DNA of 64,000 nt from positions 1 to 64,000 of the forward strand of contig CAWJZU010000042.1 of the NCBI GenBank assembly GCA_963847345.1, in the 5' to 3' direction. Shown here piece after piece: positions 55,974 to 64,000 of the stretch; the first letter of the stretch is position 1, and each line of letters begins with the position of its first letter. A program made the position numbers and the translations under genes. Under the pieces are notes generated by a model that searched no databases, was not told where the DNA came from, and saw only the letters and a list, made by a program, of their open reading frames with translations. Source of the DNA: DATARH01 sp963847345. Lineage in GTDB: Bacteria; Pseudomonadota; Alphaproteobacteria; ATCC43930; CGMCC-115725.

Positions 55974-56296
55974 CATCGCGGCCGTTCCGGGCGGACGGCG
56001 AGGGGCGCGCGATAGTGGCGATTACCCCTTCGTCTTCCTCCCGGGAAGCGGCTGGTGACAGGCGTACCCCAACCCAAAAAGCCGATCTTTTTTTGGGTGG
56101 ACACGAAGGGTCGCTAAGCGGCTCCAAAACCGCAATGAAAGCAGCCGGGTTGACCGGTGTTGCGGGGCATCCCCTCGCTTATGCAAAACGGTCAAACCTG
56201 TTCGCGCGTCGGTTTTTTCGGGGATCATGCGGGCATTCCGTCGTTGGCGGGTCGTGTCGCTCACGTCGAGCGCCCAATTACGGAAAGGAGTCCGTT
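55974..56296. other. Intergenic region with an A/T inverted repeat
   Basis: No gene is supported in these 323 bp. ACCCAAAAA (56072-56080) and TTTTTGGGT (56090-56098) form a 9-bp inverted repeat with a 9-nt loop; no T tract follows the stem. AAAGGAG at 56284-56290 is the ribosome-binding site of the next gene. Confidence 0.45.
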
Positions 56297-57022
56297 ATGC
56301 GCGTTGCAGGCCCGTTGCTGACCTTGTCGGCCTTGTTGGTTGCTGCCCCCGCTCTCGCTCAGGGCGGTGGCTACTACGATTCCGGCAGCCCGTATAACCA
56401 GGACCGGTTTGGCCGGTATAACAATTATCCCCAGCCGCAGGCTCAAACGTGGCAGGGTCCGATGCATTATGGACAATCTGGGCAATGGCAGAATTATCCG
56501 CAGCAGTCGGGCTCGCAATGGCAGCAGTCGAACCCGATGCAGCAGGGGCCGTATGGCGGGTATCCCCAAACGGGCCCCTCGCAAATGGGGCAGATGGGGC
56601 AAAGGGGTCAATCCACGTCCGGTCCTGTATCGTTTGCCACACAGGGGCAGATCAAGAACTCGCTCGAATCGAGCGGCTTCAAGAACGTTACAGTTTTGCC
56701 GGAGTCATTCTTGATTCGGGCGACGGCGCCGGACGGGTCGCGGGTCCTGATGCAGGTCAGCTCCGATAGTCTTACTGGCATCGTCGTGAACCCTGATCAG
56801 GGAGGCTCCAGCGGAAGCGCCAGCAGCTCCAGCACCGGTAACACGAGCAGCACCACCGGTACCGCAAGCAACACTGGCGGTACAAGCAGCACCGGTACTG
56901 CAAGCAATACTGGCGGCACGAGCAGCGGCGGCACCGGTGGAACGAGTAGCAGCGGCAGCAGCACCGGGACCAATAGCACCGGCAGCACCAGCGGCGGCAC
57001 GGATCGGAGCACGAGCCGCTAG
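56297..57022 (+). CDS. Secreted low-complexity protein with Ser/Thr/Gly tail
   Basis: The product has 241 residues from ATG 56297 with AAAGGAG upstream. Residues 1-22 (MRVAGPLLTLSALLVAAPAL) are a signal peptide. Residues about 23-115 are rich in Gln, Tyr, Gly and Pro (QPQAQTWQGPMHYGQSGQWQ). A compact middle segment, GQIKNSLESSGFKNVTVLPE to VLMQVSSDSLTGIVV, resembles PepSY-like or YpeB-type hydrophobic folds. The last 70 residues repeat TASNTGGTSSTG and related units. The function is unknown; an exported surface or matrix protein is plausible. Confidence 0.7.
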   Translation: MRVAGPLLTLSALLVAAPALAQGGGYYDSGSPYNQDRFGRYNNYPQPQAQTWQGPMHYGQSGQWQNYPQQSGSQWQQSNPMQQGPYGGYPQTGPSQMGQMGQRGQSTSGPVSFATQGQIKNSLESSGFKNVTVLPESFLIRATAPDGSRVLMQVSSDSLTGIVVNPDQGGSSGSASSSSTGNTSSTTGTASNTGGTSSTGTASNTGGTSSGGTGGTSSSGSSTGTNSTGSTSGGTDRSTSR

Positions 57023-57255
57023 CCCTAGCCGCTAACGTCGGGCCGTCCGTCAGCGGACGCGAGGCCGTCCTAGAGGGTGGCGGAGTTCGTAAGAGCTCCG
57101 CGACTCTTTAGCAGGCAGTCTTCGGGGTATCTCCGAAAGCCGCCATTGTCTCACTCGAGTGATCTGCCCGATACAGCGCTGCTCACCGCGCGTCCGCTCC
57201 CGGAACTCCCGATTGAACCGCCACGTTTGCCGATCGCGGCTGCGGAGTTATTGGC

Positions 57256-58420
57256 GTGAACGAGATCGTCTTGGAAAGACCGGGCGCTGCTTCGCCGCCG
57301 CTGCAAGAACCGGGTGCGGCCGTCGAAACGGCCCGCGCGGATTCGGCGCCGAGTTGGGCCGCGACTGGGATTTTCTTGTTGCTGCTGCTCGCCGGCCTAG
57401 CCTATGCGCGGGAGTTTCTGATGCCCGTCGTGCTGGCTTTCCTGCTGGCGCTTGTGTTCAGCCCGGTGCGGCGGTTTCTTAACCGTCATCGCGTGCCGTC
57501 CTGGCTTTCGGCCATTTTGATAGTCGGAACGCTGCTCGCCGTTATCGTCGGGGGTATCGTTCTGCTCTCGGGGCCGGTGTCGGATTGGATCAGCCGCGCG
57601 CCGAGCATCTTCAGCGATTTGCAGGCCAAGATGCGCGCCCTGCACGGCGTCACCGAAACGGTCGCGAAGGTCAGCGATCAGGTCGAGAAAATCACCAATG
57701 GCGGCCACCGCGCCGCAAGCGCCGCAAGTCATCGTCAAGCAGCCGGGCCTCGCCGCCTCGCTCGCCTGGATCGCGCCGCTCTTTCTGGCACAGCTGGTGT
57801 TCGTGCTTGTCCTTGTATTCTTCCTGCTGTCGTCGGGAGACATGGTTTACGAGAAGATCGTTCATGTTCTGCCGACGTTGAGCGACAAGAAGCGGGCGGT
57901 CCGCATCGCACGCGACATCGAGCAGAAGCTCTCGAGTTATCTGTTCACGATCACGGCCATCAATGTCGGGTTGGGCATCGTGATCGGCGCTATGATGTGG
58001 GCGATCGGCATGCCGAACCCACTGCTGTTCGGGGTAGCGGCCTTCGCGCTCAACTATATCCCCTATGCCGGACCGGCCACCGGGGTCGTGCTCGCGACCG
58101 TGGTTGGTCTGATCAGCGGCGACGGCCTGTGGTTGGGCGCACTGGCCGGCGGCTCGTACGTTCTGATCGCGACATTCGAAGGCCATTTGATAACGCCTTA
58201 TTTCGTCGGCCGGCGTCTACGCCTCAACACGGTGGTTGTGTTTCTATCGATCGCGCTCTGGGCTTGGCTGTGGTCGATTGTTGGGATGATCGTCGCCACG
58301 CCGCTGCTCGTCGGGATGCGCACCTTCTGCGAATACATTCCCTCGCTTGAGGGCGTCGGCGCCTTCCTGTCGGCGCGCGGCGACGAGCAGGAGGAAACCC
58401 CGACGCCGAGCGCGACCTGA
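57256..58420 (+). CDS. AI-2E family transporter, one frameshift
   Basis: From GTG 57256 the first frame gives residues 1-150 (FLMPVVLAFLLALVFSPVRR, VPSWLSAILIVGTLLAVIVG). One extra G near 57703 (AATGGCGGCCACC should be AATGGCGCCACC) breaks the frame; it resumes ATAPQAPQVIVKQPGLAASL, with DMVYEKIVHVLPTLSDKKRA, INVGLGIVIGAMMWAIGMPN and the C-terminal RRLRLNTVVVFLSIALWAWL. About eight membrane helices over about 387 residues match the AI-2E/PerM/YdiK family, which includes efflux permeases; autoinducer-2 export is only inferred. Confidence 0.85.
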
Positions 58421-58526
58421 GCGGCCGATCGCCGGCAAACCCGATCAGGTGGCGCGCAGGCCCTTGCCAGAGGCCCCTGCCGGGCGATCTAGTAATGGCT
58501 CACGTTGAACGGTCGAACATCGCGCG

Positions 58527-59967
58527 ATGCCGCTCGTCCTCTACAACTCGCTGACCCGCCGCAAGGAGCCCTTCGAGCCGCTCGATCCCGAGCGCGTGCG
58601 GATGTATGTCTGCGGCCCGACCGTCTACGATCTCGCCCATATCGGCAACGGTCGCGCCGCGGTCGTGTTCGACCAGCTTTACCGGCTGCTGCGCCACACC
58701 TACGGCGCGGAACATGTGCGTTATGTGCGCAACATCACCGATATCGACGACAAGATCATCAATGCCGCCCGCGACAATGGCAAGCCGATCGAGGAGCTGA
58801 CCCGTCGCACGACCGCGCAATACCACGAGGACATGGCCGCGCTCGGCACGCTGCCGCCCGATGTCGAGCCGCGCTGCACCGCGCATGTGCCGCAGATGAT
58901 CGCGATGATCGAGCGCCTGATCGCCAAGGGTCACGCCTACGCGGCCGAGGGGCATGTGCTGTTCGCGGTCGGCTCGTGGCCCGGCTACGGCAGGCTGTCG
59001 CGCCGCAGCCGGCAGGAGATGGTCGCCGGCGCCCGCGTCGAGGTCGCGCCATACAAGAACGACCCCGGCGATTTCGTGCTGTGGAAGCCCTCTGCGCCCG
59101 AGCAGCCGGGCTGGGACAGCCCCTGGGGGCGCGGCCGCCCTGGCTGGCACATCGAATGCTCGGCGATGGCCGAAGCGCATCTCGGCGAAACGCTTCGACA
59201 TCCACGGCGGCGGTCTCGACCTGATCTTCCCGCACCACGAGAACGAGCTGGCGCAGAGCGAAGCCGCGCACGGCGGCAAGCCGTTTGTGCGCTTCTGGGT
59301 GCACAACGGCTTCCTCAGCGTCGAGAGCACGAAGATGTCGAAATCGCTCGGCAATTTCGTGACCGTCCACGAGTTGCTGGAACAGGGTGTCCCCGGCGAG
59401 GCGATCCGCCTGGCGCTCTTATCGACGCATTACCGCGACCCGCTCGACTGGACCGACGACAAGCTGGAGCAGGCGAAGGCGACGCTCGACCGCTGGTACC
59501 GAGCGCTGAGCGGGTTCCGCGGACCGGCTTCGAATACTGCACCGGCCGTGTTGCTCGATGCGCTGGAAGAAGACCTTAATACACCGCTTGCGATTACTCA
59601 ATTGCACGAGATCGCAGGTGTTATCAACCGTGCGAGCAGCCCGAGTGATAGGGCCCGCTGGCAAGCTGAACTTGCGGCAGGCGGGGGTCTCCTGGGTTTA
59701 CTCCAACAAGCTCCAAGGGAATGGCTTCAACGTCCTCCGCCAATCTCGGGCTCGGGTGACTTGCAAGCCAGTGCATCAGTGGTGGCTGGGGTAGGCCAAG
59801 TTAAAGACAATCTCAACGGTAGTGTCGAAGAACTTATCCAGAGCCGTGCCGTTGCCCGGAAGGAGCGCCGTTTCGCCGACGCCGACCGCATCCGCGCCGA
59901 ACTGGCCGCGAAGGGCATCGTCCTCGAAGACCGCCCCGACGGCACGACCGAGTGGCGCCGCGCCTGA
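58527..59967 (+). CDS. cysS: Cysteinyl-tRNA synthetase, one frameshift
   Basis: Corrected length is about 480 residues. The HIGH-like HIGN motif lies in CGPTVYDLAHIGNGRAAVVF (with a Zn-ligand Cys), and KMSKS in STKMSKSLGNFVTVHELLEQ. Zinc-site and core segments include PGWDSPWGRGRPGWHIECSA and GGGLDLIFPHHENELAQSEA. An extra base in GAAACGCTTCGAC near 59193 breaks the frame at HLGET(F)DIHGGG. The CCA-end domain closes with DRIRAELAAKGIVLEDRP. CysS is essential, so the shift is probably an error. A stretch of about 50 residues (QRPPPISGSGDLQASASVVA) looks like an insert relative to short homologues. Confidence 0.93.
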
Positions 59968-59980
59968 CAACAAGCTAGAG

Positions 59981-60951
59981 ATGGCCGGCACCAACCATAG
60001 CCGTAAGGCCGTCACCGGCGGCCCGCGATCATCCTCGTCGAGCCGCAGCTCGGAGAAAATATCGGCACCGCGGCGCGGGCGATGATGAATTGCGGGCTCG
60101 ACGATCTGCGTCTCGTGCGCCCGCGCGACGGCTGGCCCAACGACAAGGCGGTCGCGGCGGCCTCAGGCGCCGATGTGGTGCTCGACAAGGCCCGGCTTTA
60201 CCCAAACGTTGCGGCGGCGATCGGCGATCTTGTGCATGTCTACGCTGCGACCGCGCGCGACCGCTACATGGTCAAGCGCGAACTGACCCCGCGCAGAGCC
60301 GCCGCCGAGATGCGCGGCTTTCTGGCTTCCGGCGAGGCTTGCGGCGTGCTGTTCGGCCCGGAGCGCACCGGTCTCGTCAACGATGATGTCGCGCTCGCCG
60401 ACACGGTCGTGACCGTTCCGCTCAACCCGGCCTTCGCGTCGCTGAACCTGGCGCAGGCGGTGCTGATCGTCGGCTACGAATGGTTCACGGCGCAAACCGA
60501 GCCGCCGCCGGAGACGATGCATCGCGGCCACAGCCGCCCGGCGACGAAAGCCGAGCTGCTGCGGTTTTTTGATCATTTCGAGGAGGCGCTGGTCGACAGC
60601 GGCTTTCTGCGCCACCCCGACAAGCGCCCGAGCATGACCCGCAATCTGCGCAACCTGTTTCAGCGCGCCGAATGCACCGAACAGGAATTGCGGACATTGC
60701 ACGGCGTCATTACGGCCTTTGTCGGGCCGCGAAAGCGCGCGGCGCTGGCCTCGTCTGATGATGCCGCAATCCGATTGAACCCGCCCGACGAACCGGCGGA
60801 ACTCATAGGTAGCTTACGTTACGCCGCCGCCGGCAGGCCGCGTTCGAGCAGGCTCGCGAGGCGCCGGGCGAATGCCGAGGGGTCGGGCAGCTGCTCGCCC
60901 TCGACAATGCGCGCCTGGTCGAGCAGCAGCCACGCGAACTCCGATAGCTGA
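59981..60951 (+). CDS. TrmJ-like tRNA/rRNA (SpoU-type) methyltransferase, one frameshift; 3' end uncertain
   Basis: The N-terminal frame from ATG 59981 (MAGTNHSRKAVTGGP) loses one base near 60024; after it reads AIILVEPQLGENIGTAARAM, the SPOUT opening. SPOUT core motifs FGPERTGLVNDDVALADTVV and NPAFASLNLAQAVLIVGYEW are present. TrmJ 2'-O-methylates tRNA position 32; TrmL/LasT relatives share this fold. After LRTLHGVITAFVGPRKRAAL the frame runs on without a family match for about 65 residues and 133 bp into the opposite-strand htpG gene, so a second indel probably hides the real stop near 60760. Confidence 0.8.
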
Positions 60952-62705
60952 TCCGATGCGCCGGTCTCGCCGACCGAGGCGGCCAGGCGTTCGATGAGCC
61001 GATGCCGCGGGTTCAGTTCGAGAATGCGCTTCGCGGCCGTGTCGAGCTGGCGATGCTGCTTCAGCAGCCGTTCGAGGTGCATGTCCATATCGCCCTCGTC
61101 GGCGACGAGACACACCGCGCTGTCGGTCAGCCGGTCGGAACCGCGCACGTCCTTGACCGCGTCGCCGAGCGCCAGCTTGAAGATCGCGATCAGGCTGGCG
61201 AGCTTGGCCGGCGGCTCCGGCTTGGCCTCATCGTCCTTCTTGTCCTCGGGCGCCGCGATCTTGTCGAGATCGACCCCGCCTCTCGTCGCGGACTTAAACG
61301 GTTTTTCCTTATACGTGCCGATCGAGGAGACCCAGAACTCATCGATCGGGTCGGTCAGCAACAATACTTCGACACCCCGCGCTCGGAAGCCTTCGAGCTG
61401 CGGGCTCTTCTTTAACAGGTCGAGATTGTCGCCGGTGATCGTATAGATCGCCTCCTGCCCGGAAGGCATCGCCTCGATATACTGGTCGAGCGAAACGAGA
61501 CCGTCGCGCGTGGTCGAATGGAACCGCGTCAGCGGCAGCAGCGTGTCGCGCTGGTCGCGGTCCTCATACAAACCCTCCTTCAATACAGCGCCGAAATTGT
61601 CCCAGAACTTCGCGTATTCGTCCGGCGCCTCGGTTGCCTTCTTGCCGAGTTCGGTCAACACGCGGCGGGTCAGCTGCTGGCGGATGCGCGCGACGGTCGG
61701 ATTCGATTGCAGCATCTCGCGGCTGATGTTGAGCGGCAGATCCTCGCTGTCGACAATGCCGCGGACGAACCTGAGATAAGCCGGCAGCAACTCGGTGCCC
61801 TCGTCGGTGATAAACACGCGGCGGACATAAAGCTTGAGCCGTGATTTGCGTTCCGGATCGAACAGGTCGAACGGCTTCTGCGACGGCACGAACAAGAGCA
61901 GCGTGTATTCGAGCACGCCCTCGGCGCGGGCATGGATCGTCAGCCAGGGATCGTCGAAACCGTGTCCGACATGATGATAGAATTCCTTGTACTGGTCCTC
62001 GGTGATCTCGGAGCGCGGCCGGGTCCACAGCGCCGATGCCTTGTTGATCGTCTCTTCCTTGTTGCCGTCGGCGAGCACGATCGGCAGCGCGATATGGTCG
62101 GAATAGCGCGTCACGATCTGCCGGATACGGAACGGGTCGAGATATTCGTCGTCGCCCTCGCGCATATGCAGCGTGATGCGCGCGCCGCGCGGCACGTTGG
62201 CAGCCGGCTCGACCGTGAAGCTGCCCTGCCCGTCCGATGTCCAGCGCCAGCCCTCGCTGTCGCCGGCCTTGCGGCTCAAGACCTCGACCTTGTCGGCGAC
62301 CATGAAGGACGAATAGAAGCCGACGCCGAACTGGCCGATCAGGCTCATGTCCTTCTTCGCATCGCCGGTCAGCTGCCCCATGAACGCCGCCGTGCCCGAG
62401 CGCGCGATCGTGCCGAGATTTTCGATCAGCTCGTCGCGGTTCATGCCGATGCCGTTATCGGCGATCGTCAGCGTGCGCGAGGATTTGACCGGGGTCAGCA
62501 CGACCCGGTAATTCGCATCGCCCTCGGCGAGGTTGGGCTCGGTCAGCGCGGCGTAGCGCAGCCGATCACAGGCGTCCGACGCGTTCGAGATCAGTTCGCG
62601 CAGAAAGATTTCCTTCTCGCTGTAGAGCGAATGCGCGACGATGTCGAGCAGGCGGCTGACTTCCGCCTGAAAGGTTCGGGTTTCGGGAGCGGTGTCTACG
62701 GTCAT
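60819..62705 (-). CDS. htpG: Molecular chaperone HtpG (Hsp90)
   Basis: The product has 628 residues from ATG 62705 (MTVDTAPETRTFQAEVSRLL). The GHKL ATPase domain has HSLYSEKEIFLRELISNASD, LTIADNGIGMNRDELIENLG and GQFGVGFYSSFMVADKVEVL. The middle and C-terminal domains continue normally (DSEDLPLNISREMLQSNPTV, ELNPRHRLIERLAASVGETG). HtpG is the bacterial Hsp90, an ATP-dependent dimeric chaperone. An upstream in-frame extension lacks a family match. No clear heat-shock promoter was found. The trmJ-like frame overlaps its 3' end on the other strand. Confidence 0.95.
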   Translation of the reverse strand: MTVDTAPETRTFQAEVSRLLDIVAHSLYSEKEIFLRELISNASDACDRLRYAALTEPNLAEGDANYRVVLTPVKSSRTLTIADNGIGMNRDELIENLGTIARSGTAAFMGQLTGDAKKDMSLIGQFGVGFYSSFMVADKVEVLSRKAGDSEGWRWTSDGQGSFTVEPAANVPRGARITLHMREGDDEYLDPFRIRQIVTRYSDHIALPIVLADGNKEETINKASALWTRPRSEITEDQYKEFYHHVGHGFDDPWLTIHARAEGVLEYTLLLFVPSQKPFDLFDPERKSRLKLYVRRVFITDEGTELLPAYLRFVRGIVDSEDLPLNISREMLQSNPTVARIRQQLTRRVLTELGKKATEAPDEYAKFWDNFGAVLKEGLYEDRDQRDTLLPLTRFHSTTRDGLVSLDQYIEAMPSGQEAIYTITGDNLDLLKKSPQLEGFRARGVEVLLLTDPIDEFWVSSIGTYKEKPFKSATRGGVDLDKIAAPEDKKDDEAKPEPPAKLASLIAIFKLALGDAVKDVRGSDRLTDSAVCLVADEGDMDMHLERLLKQHRQLDTAAKRILELNPRHRLIERLAASVGETGASDQLSEFAWLLLDQARIVEGEQLPDPSAFARRLASLLERGLPAAA

Positions 62706-63083
62706 TTTCTGCTGGGTAAAAAATGGGCGGGACCGCGCGAGATATAGGTCCCCTGATCCGCGTCGCAACCCGGCAGAGTAGCTGCTCGCACGCGACCGGC
62801 CCCGGCGCGCGCCCGCGCGGGTCGCGCCCGCGGGTCGCAATGACAGCTGATATCGCCGTTGTGAGCAGCCCCGGGTCGGCGCTCTGCGCCGCTCGGGGAT
62901 GAACGGCGCGACGTAATCTCGCCGAAAATCTGCTCCTGATCCGGCGGTTTTGCTGATAATGCAGGGAATCTGCAGCAAACGGCCGGACAACCCCTTGAAA
63001 AGGCTCAATCTTCTCCGGCTGGAACAGCGGGTTGGATCAGCGGGGAACAGCAAGATGCAGAGCCATGACAAACGGTCCGTCTT
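62706..63083. other. Intergenic region between htpG and the MATE gene
   Basis: No gene is supported in these 378 bp. The left part holds a CG-rich run (GGCGCGCGCCCGCGCGGGTC near 62805-62825) able to form hairpins; the right part (about 62940-63010) is a normal-composition spacer. It would contain the htpG promoter, but I could not pick out a clear sigma-32 motif. Confidence 0.35.
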
Positions 63084-64000
63084 TCACAAAGGGAAGTGTC
63101 TCACAGGATTGCGGCGATTTTCGCGTTGCAGCCGCAAAAGCGGGTTGACGGCTAGAAGGGTCTCGTCAAGCGACTGTACGAACGGCTTCAAATCGAGCGT
63201 TCCCCGCGGCCAAATTGCAAGCAATTGCGATGGTCCGAAACATCGCCCGAACTCGCGCCAGCCGCGGCCCCGCTGGATCAGCCGGAGCAGCAACAACATC
63301 GCCACGGCCGCCAGCCCGATCACAAATCCCCACCACAGCCCGGCCGGGCCTAGCCCAAGTGGAAACGCCAGGGTCCAGCCGCCGATAAAGCCGATCCCCC
63401 AATAGCCCAACGCGGCGATCAGCATCGGCACCCGCGTGTCGTGATAGCCGCGCAGCGCACCGCACGCCACCGATTGCACCCCGTCGACGACCTGGAACAA
63501 GGCGGCGATTGCGAGAAATTGCAGCGCCAGCGCCACGACCGCCTTATTCGCCGGGATCGCCGGTCTCGACAAACGCGCCGACGATCGGGGCCGGCATTGT
63601 CCACAGCACGATCGCCGCCGCCGCCATGAACGCGGCCCCGAGCGCCAGCGCGACAAACCCGGCGCGTCGCGCGGCCTGCCAGTCGGCGGCGCCGCGCTCG
63701 GTCGCGACCCGCACCGTCGCCGCCTGCCCGATCCCCATCGGCACCATGAAGGTGAGACTGGCGCACATGATCGCGATCTGGTGCGCCGCCAGCGCGTCGG
63801 CTCCGAACAGCCCCATCAAAGCCGCCGAGGCGACGAACACGCCGATTTCGAGCGCCTGCAATCCGCCGATCGGCAGGCCGAGCCTTAGGATGTGGCGTAT
63901 GTCGGCCAGCGATCCGGCGAACCGCAAGCGCAGCCGGTGCGCCGCGTCGCCGGGCGGCAGGACCACCACGGCCGCCGCAAGGCCCAGCAGCATCAGCCAA
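63084..64000 (-). CDS. MATE-family multidrug exporter, N-terminus outside window, one frameshift
   Basis: The minus strand encodes the C-terminal 300 residues of a NorM-type MATE protein. IRHILRLGLPIGGLQALEIG is the start of the second MATE repeat; LFGADALAAHQIAIMCASLT and MVPMGIGQAATVRV follow. One extra C near 63552 breaks the frame at AFVETGDP(A)NKAVVALALQFL; the resumed part ends with GALRGYHDTRVPMLIAALGY and LGPAGLWWGFVIGLAAVA. MATE proteins export cationic drugs in exchange for Na+ or H+. The stop lies at 63086-63084 and the last 40 residues are of no clear family match. Confidence 0.85.

Noticed and set aside
57023..57255. Gene upstream of the AI-2E transporter
   Set aside because: No start with a ribosome-binding site and no recognisable motif; only small hairpins such as GTCCGTCAGCGGAC are seen.

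Overview
The window is GC-rich, densely coded DNA from an alphaproteobacterium. The best evidence is the block smr / mltA / Tim44-type timA / secB / dnaQ / coaE / aroE / maf / DUF299 regulator / hemE / hemH / hemJ / rho (37.0-51.4 kb), an order typical of alphaproteobacterial chromosomes. Two DUF465 (YdcH) genes, TIGR02444 and a class III cyclase-TPR protein fit the same class; I cannot name a genus. No rRNA, tRNA, CRISPR array, prophage or intact insertion sequence was seen.

Layout. 0-2.5 kb: DUF465 genes, TIGR02444, ubiX, then a scar with an IS256-type transposase fragment and a P-type ATPase fragment. 2.5-13.4 kb: a phosphorus-scavenging island with an HD-domain PhnZ-like oxygenase, phnCDEE, a PEP-CTERM phytase/esterase-like protein, ugpBAE and a PhoD phosphatase, with three Pho-box-like sites placed where a PhoB regulon would have them. 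13.8-35.8 kb: housekeeping and accessory genes (USP, VOC, a fused LplT/PlsC/acyl-ACP synthetase, gyrA, coaD, Rieske oxygenase, EamA transporter, DUF2278-lamin-tail protein, two orphan ABC parts, Ku plus ATP-dependent ligase, HxlR regulator, acyl-CoA dehydrogenase, LapA, ornithine cyclodeaminase-like). 35.9-42.5 kb: LLM oxidoreductase, smr, an inserted lutABC lactate operon, mltA, timA. 42.7-51.4 kb: secB to rho, with the probable chromosome origin at 46949-47445 between the DUF299 gene and hemE. 51.5-64 kb: cyclase-TPR, a UGA-containing SelW-like selenoprotein gene, VOC, CsbD plus a 25-residue membrane peptide, NIPSNAP, a low-complexity secreted protein, AI-2E permease, cysS, a TrmJ-like methyltransferase, htpG and a partial MATE exporter.

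Two things stand out. First, a 72-codon minus-strand gene at 53480-53698 encodes a SelW/Rdx-family thioredoxin-like protein whose CxxC motif reads CxxU: codon 11 is an in-frame TGA, followed after 15 nt by a perfect 6-bp GC hairpin with a 5-nt loop, as expected of a bacterial SECIS. Second, the phosphorus island carries half-sites spaced exactly 11 bp in front of phnC and in the ugpB-phoD divergent gap.

Sequence quality caveat: at least 18 single-base shifts break otherwise well conserved genes, including the normally essential rho and cysS. About two thirds look like one-base insertions. This pattern points to sequencing or assembly errors rather than true pseudogenes, so such genes are annotated here as whole CDSs with the shift position given.
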